From assembly GCA_947522735.1 (NCBI GenBank), contig CANNTZ010000029.1, positions 1-28,389 of the forward strand: 28,389 nucleotides of DNA, written 5' to 3'. Shown here piece after piece: positions 23,445-28,389 of the stretch. Both the position numbers and the translations under genes were made by a program. Source of the DNA: an uncultured Oscillospiraceae bacterium (GTDB lineage Bacteria; Bacillota; Clostridia; Oscillospirales; Ruminococcaceae). Each line of letters starts with the position of its first letter. Positions within the stretch are counted from its first letter, which is position 1. Below the pieces are notes generated by a model. The model was given only the letters and a program-made list of their open reading frames with translations, was not told where the DNA came from and searched no databases.

Positions 23445-24845
23445 TCACACCGGGTGAACCATGTTTTCGCGGTCGACGTGCTCCGCATCAACGCCGTACT
23501 TCCTCGCGGCGCGCCTCTCGAAGAATTTGGGCGCCACCTGCGGGAAAAGCGCCATCGTCAGGACGTCCTCCTCCTGCTCGAGGTATTTTTGCGGGAACTC
23601 GGCGCGCAGCTTGTCCAGCTCCGGCTCAATGAGATCGGCGGGACGGCACTCGATTGGCTCGGCGTCGCCGATAATGCGGCGGCGGAAATCGGGGTCGATA
23701 TTGCCGGGCGTTCTGCCGTATTCACCGCGCACAAGCCCCTTGAACTCCTTGGTGACCATTTTATATCGCTCGCCCATGACGACGTTGAACACCGCCTGCG
23801 TGCCGACGATCTGGGAGGTCGGGGTGACAAGCGGAGGATATCCGGAATCCTCCCGGACGCGCGGGATCTCCTCAAGCACCGCCTCGAGCTGATCCTCCTT
23901 GCCCGCCTGCTTGAGCTGGCTGAGCAGGTTGGAGAGCATCCCTCCCGGCACCTGATAGAGCAGCGTGTTTGCATCCACGCCCAGCATTTTCGGGCTGAGG
24001 AGCCCGGATGCGAGATACTTTTCGCGGATCCTCGCCGCGTTGCTTCTGACCTTATTGAGCTTTTTCAGGTCGAGTCCGGTGTCGTACCCGGTGCCCTGAA
24101 GCGCCGCGACAAGAGACTCGGTCGGCGTGTGGCTGGTGCCGAGCGCCAACGGAGACATGGCGGTATCGACGATATCGCAGCCTGCCTCTATCGCCTTCAG
24201 CAGCGACATCGACGCGAGACCTGCGGTGTAGTGCTCGTGGAGCTGGATGGGGATATCCACCTCCTGCTTGAGCCTGCTCACCAGCTCATACGCGACGTAG
24301 GGCTTGAGCAGTCCCGCCATATCCTTGATGCAGATGGAGTCCGCGCCGGTATCGGCGAGGCGCTTTGCGTAATCCACAAAGTAGTCCACGCTGTGCATCG
24401 GGCTGATGGTGTAGGACAGCGCCGCCTGAACGTGCGCTCCCTCTTTTTTGGCCGCTCTTATCGAGGTTTCGAGGTTGCGGATATCGTTAAGTGCGTCAAA
24501 TATGCGCATGATATCGATTCCGTTTGCAACGGAGCGGCGGATAAAATATTCCACCACGTCGTCGGCGTAATGGCGGTAGCCCAGCATGTTCTGTCCGCGG
24601 AAAAGCATTTGCAGCTTTGTGTTCGGCATGTATTTGCGGATGATGCGCAGACGCTCCCACGGATCCTCGTCGAGATAGCGGATGCAGGAATCGAAGGTCG
24701 CGCCACCCCACACCTCAGCCGAGTAAAAGCCGACGGCGTCAATATCCGCCAGCATCGGGAGCATGTCGTCCATCGTCATGCGCGTCGCAAAAAGGCTCTG
24801 ATGCGCGTCGCGCAGCAGTGTTTCCGTAATTTTGACCTGTGCCAT
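23445..24845 (-). CDS. Biotin-dependent carboxyltransferase, OadA/PycB/5S type
   Basis: A 466-residue carboxyltransferase subunit that moves CO2 between carboxybiotin and pyruvate/oxaloacetate. The TIM barrel shows the LLRDAHQSLFATRM opening (R12, D13, Q16), EVWGGATFD, K174 in ICIKDMAG (the carboxylated Lys) and the metal-binding H203 and H205 in LHEHYTAG. The C-terminal PYC_OADA-like helical region ends near residue 466 without a biotin domain; that domain is the separate gene 16 bases upstream. GGAGG lies before the ATG. Together with its two upstream partners it resembles the 5S component of transcarboxylase or the alpha subunit of oxaloacetate decarboxylase. No membrane beta subunit is in the window. 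Confidence 0.92.
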   Translation of the reverse strand: MAQVKITETLLRDAHQSLFATRMTMDDMLPMLADIDAVGFYSAEVWGGATFDSCIRYLDEDPWERLRIIRKYMPNTKLQMLFRGQNMLGYRHYADDVVEYFIRRSVANGIDIMRIFDALNDIRNLETSIRAAKKEGAHVQAALSYTISPMHSVDYFVDYAKRLADTGADSICIKDMAGLLKPYVAYELVSRLKQEVDIPIQLHEHYTAGLASMSLLKAIEAGCDIVDTAMSPLALGTSHTPTESLVAALQGTGYDTGLDLKKLNKVRSNAARIREKYLASGLLSPKMLGVDANTLLYQVPGGMLSNLLSQLKQAGKEDQLEAVLEEIPRVREDSGYPPLVTPTSQIVGTQAVFNVVMGERYKMVTKEFKGLVRGEYGRTPGNIDPDFRRRIIGDAEPIECRPADLIEPELDKLRAEFPQKYLEQEEDVLTMALFPQVAPKFFERRAARKYGVDAEHVDRENMVHPV

Positions 24846-24861
24846 CGTTATCCTCCAGTCC

Positions 24862-25266
24862 TCACGCGATTACCGCGATAAGGTCGCCCGCGTTGACGGA
24901 GTCGCCCTTTCTTGCGGAGACTGCGGCGACGGTTCCGTCCTGCGGAGCCAGTATCTCGTTCTCCATCTTCATCGCTTCGAGTATGACGATGATATCGCCC
25001 TTTTTGACCGCCTGTCCGGCCGCGACTCTGACCTCGAGAATTGTTCCGGGCATCGGTGCGCTGATCCTGAGGCCGTCGGCACTTACCGGAGCTGCGGGTG
25101 CGGGTGCAGGTGCAGGCGCGGGTGCGGGTGCGGGCGCTGGCGCGGGTGTGGGTGCGGGCACAGGCGCGGGCGCTGGCGCAGCAACAGAGGCCGCCGCGCC
25201 GTCGGTGCGTTCTTCAACTGTCACGTCGTAGGCAACGCCATTGACGGTTATGTTAAATTTCTTCAT
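24862..25266 (-). CDS. Biotin carrier protein (1.3S/BCCP-like)
   Basis: A 134-residue biotinyl carrier. The N-terminus MKKFNITVNGVAYDVTVEE is typical; I start at 25266, though an ATG at 25278 gives four more residues and neither has a strong ribosome site. A long Ala-Pro hinge follows (about residues 30-58). The biotinyl domain is the last 75 residues, with the biotin-accepting Lys in EAMKMENE (residue 100 from this start) and a typical SAPMPGTI entry strand. The hinge lets the arm reach both carboxyltransferase sites. It lies 36-48 bases after the acyl-CoA carboxyltransferase gene, depending on the start, and 16 bases before the 5S-type gene. Confidence 0.92.
   Translation of the reverse strand: MKKFNITVNGVAYDVTVEERTDGAAASVAAPAPAPVPAPTPAPAPAPAPAPAPAPAPAAPVSADGLRISAPMPGTILEVRVAAGQAVKKGDIIVILEAMKMENEILAPQDGTVAAVSARKGDSVNAGDLIAVIA
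25092..25180. repeat. Degenerate six-base repeats coding the Ala-Pro hinge
   Basis: About fourteen imperfect GCGGGT/GCAGGT/GCGGGC units in tandem. The unit is two codons, so gain or loss keeps frame, and replication slippage could change hinge length. Confidence 0.85.
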
Positions 25267-25314
25267 CTCTATAACCATTCTTTCTATTATTTTTGTTTGT
25301 ATGCTACACTTCTG

Positions 25315-26664
25315 TCAAAGCGGCAGATTGGCGTGCTTTTTGGGGAGCGAGGCTGTGCGCTTGCCCTCAAGCGCATCCAGTGCATCGGTGAGGGCGGTGC
25401 GGGTCTCTCCGGGGAATATTACGCTGTCAACTATCCCGTTCGCCGCTGCGGCGAGCGCTCCGGCCTCGTTTCCGGCATAGTCGCGCTGAGCGTCCGCTCT
25501 CGAATATTCGGCGCTGATTCTGTCCGCATACATCAGCTCAACCGCAGTCTCCGGGGCAAGCGCGCCAATCGACGCCCCGTCCCATGCAAAGATCATGTCC
25601 GCGTTCGCCGTGAGCGCGCTGTACACGGCTCCATAGGCGCGTCCGGTCACGACGGCGAGCTTGACGGTCGTCGCGCCTGCATAGGCGTGCGCCAGCCGCG
25701 CGCCCTCGCGCACAAGCCCGTTAACCGATTCGTCAAAGCCGCCGGTGTCGGCAAAGGTGACAAGCGGAATGGTGTAGCAATCGCAGAGGCTGATGTGCCG
25801 CGTCAGCTTGGCGCAGCCGTCCGCCGTAAGCGCGCCGTCCACGCTTGCAAAACCGACAGGCGATCCGCAGATAGTCGCAAAGCCGCAGCGCACACAGCTT
25901 CCGAAGCGCTCGGACAGCTCTATCACGCTGTCGCTGTCCACAACCGAGATCATCGCGTCGAACGCGCTTTTGACCTGCGTCTGCTCCGGCGCGTCGAACT
26001 CGAACGCGGGCAAACCGGCTATATTGTTGGCGGGCAGTATGGAGAGCACCTCGCGGGCTTTAGCCATGAGCCTGTCCCCGTCCGCAACGATGTGCGCTAT
26101 CCCGGATTTCGCAGCGTTTTCCGCGGCTGCGGCACCGCTGTCCCCCGCAACGAACGGAGCGGTCATAAAGAGCTGCGCCTTTTCGTCCATTATGACGATG
26201 TCGGCCGCGGCTGCGGCAAGCGCCATTCCTCCCGCGCAAACGCCGGCCACAACTGCGATTTGCGGCACAACGCCGGAAACCGCCGCGACCTCGCGCATAA
26301 TATCCGCGTAAGCCGCAAGAACCTCCGCGCCCTCGTCCGCCTTCGCGCCGTTGGAATCATATATCCCGACGATCGGTGCGCCGGTCCTTGCAGCCAGCTC
26401 GATCATCCGGCAGAGCTTTTTTGCCTGGAGCCGCCCCACAGCGCCGTCGCATTGCGTCACATCCTGAGAGAACGCGTATACCGGCGCACCCTCCACCATC
26501 CCGTAAGCGGTTACAACGCTTTTTGCAGTGCCACATTCGCCGGCGCCGCCAAGCTCGGAATATTTTCCGCCATCGAACAGCAGCGCAAGCCTTTTTCTCG
26601 CAGGAGCTTCAAGATCGACCGCCGCGCGCGCATCCGCGAGCCCGGCAAAATTTCCTGAACCCAT
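25315..26664 (-). CDS. Acyl-CoA carboxyltransferase-like subunit (MmdA/12S type, divergent)
   Basis: A 449-residue crotonase-fold carboxyltransferase, somewhat shorter than the 510-520 residues common for MmdA/PccB. GGAGGA six bases before the ATG at 26664 fixes the start over the open frame to 26682. The N-domain acyl-CoA site is recognisable: GAPIVGIYDSNGAKADEG (usual DSGGAR becomes DSNGAK) and the oxyanion segment VVAGVCAGGMAL (usual GPCAGG). The C-domain has FDESVNGLVREGARL, VTGRAYGAVYSAL and the ending KKHANLPL, close to the family's KKHGNIPL. It is the first gene of the operon. With a biotin carrier and a 5S-type subunit it matches the composition of transcarboxylase. The altered motifs leave the acyl substrate uncertain. 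Confidence 0.85.
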   Translation of the reverse strand: MGSGNFAGLADARAAVDLEAPARKRLALLFDGGKYSELGGAGECGTAKSVVTAYGMVEGAPVYAFSQDVTQCDGAVGRLQAKKLCRMIELAARTGAPIVGIYDSNGAKADEGAEVLAAYADIMREVAAVSGVVPQIAVVAGVCAGGMALAAAAADIVIMDEKAQLFMTAPFVAGDSGAAAAENAAKSGIAHIVADGDRLMAKAREVLSILPANNIAGLPAFEFDAPEQTQVKSAFDAMISVVDSDSVIELSERFGSCVRCGFATICGSPVGFASVDGALTADGCAKLTRHISLCDCYTIPLVTFADTGGFDESVNGLVREGARLAHAYAGATTVKLAVVTGRAYGAVYSALTANADMIFAWDGASIGALAPETAVELMYADRISAEYSRADAQRDYAGNEAGALAAAANGIVDSVIFPGETRTALTDALDALEGKRTASLPKKHANLPL

Positions 26665-26691
26665 TGAAATTCCTCCGTTCATTTCCCATAA

Positions 26692-26723
26692 TATAACAAA
26701 TATTGTTGCAAAACCTTGTTATA
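26692..26723. promoter_or_regulatory. Candidate operator palindrome in the carboxyltransferase leader
   Basis: TATAACAA (26692-26699) and TTGTTATA (26716-26723) are exact inverted copies 16 bases apart, and AACAAATATTGTT (26695-26707) forms a second near-palindrome overlapping the left half. It lies between the likely start point (about 26772) and the ribosome site, where a bound repressor could block elongation. Confidence 0.4.
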
Positions 26724-26778
26724 ATTTTGTCATACAGCCTATAAATTTGGATTCCGTTAAAAACCCGAAATCAGTTTA

Positions 26779-26807
26779 AGTATACTACATTTTTATTTTT
26801 TTTACAA
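26779..26807 (-). promoter_or_regulatory. Promoter of the carboxyltransferase operon
   Basis: On the - strand: TTGTAA (26807-26802), 17-bp A-rich spacer, TATACT (26784-26779). The leader to the ATG at 26664 is about 108 bases and contains the palindrome at 26692-26723. Confidence 0.65.
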
Positions 26808-26894
26808 GCGCATTTCCTTTCAAAAGCGAACTGTTTTCCGATTGTTAACATTTGGCGATTTATAACATGGCGTACTGCGCTCTGTGCGGACAAG

Positions 26895-26924
26895 CAAAAA
26901 CGCCGGCAGCGTTTTGCTCCGGCG
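26895..26924 (-). terminator. Terminator of the pseudouridine synthase gene
   Basis: On the - strand CGCCGG pairs with CCGGCG around AGCAAAACGCTG (AGC and GCT can extend the stem), followed by TTTTTGC. It lies 17 bases beyond the rluB stop. Confidence 0.8.
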
Positions 26925-26940
26925 TCCGGCAATATTTGTT

Positions 26941-27693
26941 TCAGCGCTCGCTTTTCCTTATTCCGGCGCTCATCGCGCGGAGCTGCTTTAGCTCGTTCGC
27001 GGTAAGCTCCCGCCACGCGCCGGGCTTGAGCATTCCCAGCCGCACCGGCCCCTCCACAACACGCTTGAGGCGTGCGACCTCCAGCCCGACATCCTCGCAC
27101 ATGCGCCTGATCTGGCGGTTTTTGCCCTCCCTGATGGTCATCAGCAAGACCGTGCGGCCCTCCTCCTTAGCGATGACGTTGACTATCGCCGGCAACGTCG
27201 TCACGCCGTCCAACTCCACTCCTGACGCGAGCTTTACGAGCTGCTCCTCGGTCACTTCGCTCTGCACCGTCACTCGGTAGGTCTTTTCGATGCCGCCGCG
27301 CGGGTGCATGACCATATTGGCGAACTCTCCGTCGTTGGTCATCAGCAGCAGGCCCTCGGAGTTTCTGTCCAGCCTGCCAATCGGATAGATCCTGTCCGGG
27401 ATATCCCTGACAAGCTCGGTTACGCACCTGCGTCCCAGCTCGTCGCTCATCGTCGTCACGTAGCCTCGCGGCTTGTTCAGCGCGATATACCACTTCTTTC
27501 TGCCCTTTACGGCAAGCTCGACCGTTTTTCCGTCTATCATCACGCTGTCGCGCGTCGGGTCGATCTGCTGCCCTATCTCGCACAGTCTTCCGTTGACCTT
27601 GATCCGGCCCTGCTCTATCAGCCTTTCCGCCGCTCTGCGCGAGGTTATCCCCGCATCGGAGAGCGCCTTTTGTATCCGCACCTTTTCTGCCAT
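26941..27693 (-). CDS. rluB: 23S rRNA pseudouridine synthase, RluB/RsuA family
   Basis: A 250-residue RNA-modifying enzyme. Residues 5-52 form the S4 RNA-binding domain (RIQKALSDAGITSRRAAERLIEQG, then IKVNG). The catalytic domain includes ALNKPRGYVTT and the motif GRLDRNSEGLLLMTNDG with catalytic D109; later HPRGGIEKTYRV and EGKNRQIRRM are family hallmarks. RluB makes a pseudouridine in helix 93 of 23S rRNA (position 2605 in E. coli). RsuA or RluE/F are the alternatives, but the KNRQIRRMCEDVGLEVARLKR tail and its frequency in Clostridia favour RluB. AAGGAG precedes the ATG. Confidence 0.92.
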   Translation of the reverse strand: MAEKVRIQKALSDAGITSRRAAERLIEQGRIKVNGRLCEIGQQIDPTRDSVMIDGKTVELAVKGRKKWYIALNKPRGYVTTMSDELGRRCVTELVRDIPDRIYPIGRLDRNSEGLLLMTNDGEFANMVMHPRGGIEKTYRVTVQSEVTEEQLVKLASGVELDGVTTLPAIVNVIAKEEGRTVLLMTIREGKNRQIRRMCEDVGLEVARLKRVVEGPVRLGMLKPGAWRELTANELKQLRAMSAGIRKSER

Positions 27694-28073
27694 TTATATA
27701 CTCCTTTTGTTTTTGTTTCTGTTAGATTATCCGCGGCGGGCAATGCCCGCAGATATGTCCGCGGGCGAAACCGGCGCAAGCGACGGTTTCTTACGTTTGC
27801 TGTTGCACAGCGTCCATCCCCGCGGCGCGAGCATAATTCTACCTTTCGCCGCGCGAGCCAGTCAGCGCACTCGATAACGTAAGCGCCTTTGGCGCGATCC
27901 GCGGATATGCCTGCGGGCGCTTGCCCGCCCTCGCCGACAGGCGAAAGAAAAAGTCAACTATAAGAAAAGATAGATCACCCCAACTCCGCGCGAGCCAGTC
28001 AGCGCACTCGATAACGTAAGCCACCGGGCAAAGCCCGGAGGCGTTCCGCGTTCAGCGGAAGAGGTGAGTGTTT

Positions 28074-28122
28074 CCAAAGAGAGAGGGGAAACAGCCTGAA
28101 AGGGTGTCCCCTCTCTCTTTGG
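28074..28122. repeat. Perfect 16-bp hairpin at the module boundary
   Basis: CCAAAGAGAGAGGGGA (28074-28089) pairs exactly with TCCCCTCTCTCTTTGG (28107-28122) around a 17-base loop. The left window edge begins at the TTTGG of this right arm. No T-run follows, so it is not a standard terminator. Confidence 0.9.
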
Positions 28123-28132
28123 TGCGCCTTTG

Positions 28133-28160
28133 CTTACTTTCGTCGCAAAACGAAAGTAAG
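28133..28160. repeat. Second copy of the 10-bp stem hairpin
   Basis: CTTACTTTCG and CGAAAGTAAG flank TCGCAAAA, identical to 16-43. It is the best-conserved part of the long repeat. Confidence 0.9.
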
Positions 28161-28389
28161 TGCCCGCGCGGCATGAGCGCAAGCCAACGCCAAGGCGCGG
28201 TCAATCCTCGCCAAAGGCGAAAGAAAAAGTCCATCATAAGAAAAACCAGAATCGCGCCCGCGCCACGGGAACAAGTCAGCGCACTCGATAGCGTAAGCGC
28301 CTTTGGCGCAAACCGCGGCGGGCAATGCCCGCAGATATATTCGCGGGCGAAACCGGCGCAAGCGACGGTTTCTTACGTTTGCTGTTGCG

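Larger units (their letters stand above)
27694..28389. repeat. Mosaic of hairpin-rich repeat modules, right end
   Basis: No credible gene lies in these 696 bases. Modules: 27731-27806 repeats at 28313-28388 (74 of 76 identical); 27873-27929 equals 170-226; 28118-28318 matches 1-201. The stretch AGTCAGCGCACTCGATAACGTAAG or a near variant occurs at 27860, 28000 and 28274, each time followed by a different short hairpin (GCGCC-TTT-GGCGC or CCGGGC-AAA-GCCCGG). A perfect 16-bp stem is at 28074-28089/28107-28122. The modules are in the same orientation. They resemble REP/BIME-like intergenic elements, but I recognise no named family. Confidence 0.85.

Noticed and set aside
24832..26658. 608-codon plus-strand frame with Gly/Cys/Arg repeats
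   Set aside because: It is the complement of the carboxyltransferase operon; the repeats come from the Ala-Pro hinge codons.
26692..26723. BirA operator controlling a biotin-enzyme operon
   Set aside because: Half-sites run TATAACAA...TTGTTATA, opposite in order to the usual TTGTTAAC...GTTAACAA arrangement.
27694..28389. CRISPR array
   Set aside because: Repeat units differ in length and spacing, there are no regular spacers and no cas gene.
1..28389. Composite transposon bounded by the end repeats
   Set aside because: No transposase, integrase or target duplication is visible, and the repeats look like dispersed intergenic elements at contig edges.

Overview
The window looks like a piece of a GC-rich Bacillota genome, probably an uncultured gut Clostridium-type (Oscillospiraceae-like) bacterium. 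This rests on an IreB (UPF0297) gene, an LplABC-type sugar ABC importer with a membrane-bound AraC regulator, a biotin-dependent carboxyltransferase operon, A-rich sigma-A-like promoters and strong AGGAGG ribosome sites. I ran no database search, so the taxonomy is inference. I see no tRNA, rRNA, CRISPR array, phage or transposase gene.

Layout. 1-451: hairpin-rich dispersed repeat, then a promoter. 452-6741 (+): two sugar ABC permeases, their lipoprotein binding protein, and a two-TM AraC regulator. 7112-7357 (-): IreB. 7446-14392 (-): a probable six-gene operon in the transcription order TIM-barrel sugar isomerase/epimerase, sulfatase-fold enzyme with Thr at the nucleophile position, Gfo/Idh/MocA oxidoreductase, AraC regulator, second Gfo/Idh/MocA oxidoreductase, Cys-type sulfatase. 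It is read from a near-consensus promoter at 14564-14592 that sits between two 13-bp inverted repeats. 14777-15724 (+): AEC-family transporter. 15737-16522 (-): a third AraC regulator, divergent from xylulokinase and a fucose-isomerase-family gene (16638-19635, +). 19738-23304 (-): NarL-type response regulator, a sensor kinase, and a kinase-like 7TM sensor lacking the phospho-acceptor His. 23445-26664 (-): three-gene biotin carboxyltransferase operon with transcarboxylase-like composition. 26941-27693 (-): RluB-type pseudouridine synthase. 27694-28389: mosaic of hairpin repeats, some matching the left edge.

Working picture. The first 20 kb reads as an accessory locus for importing and breaking down a sulfated carbohydrate. 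The ABC importer brings it in, sulfatase-fold enzymes remove substituents, two paralogous NAD-type sugar oxidoreductases and a TIM-barrel partner modify the sugar, and an isomerase/kinase pair could feed a ketose phosphate to central metabolism. No glycoside hydrolase or polysaccharide lyase is present. With two Gfo/Idh/MocA enzymes beside a TIM-barrel isomerase, this points to oxidation/elimination chemistry rather than ordinary hydrolysis, as a hypothesis. The last 9 kb (signalling, carboxyltransferase, rRNA modification) looks more like core genome.
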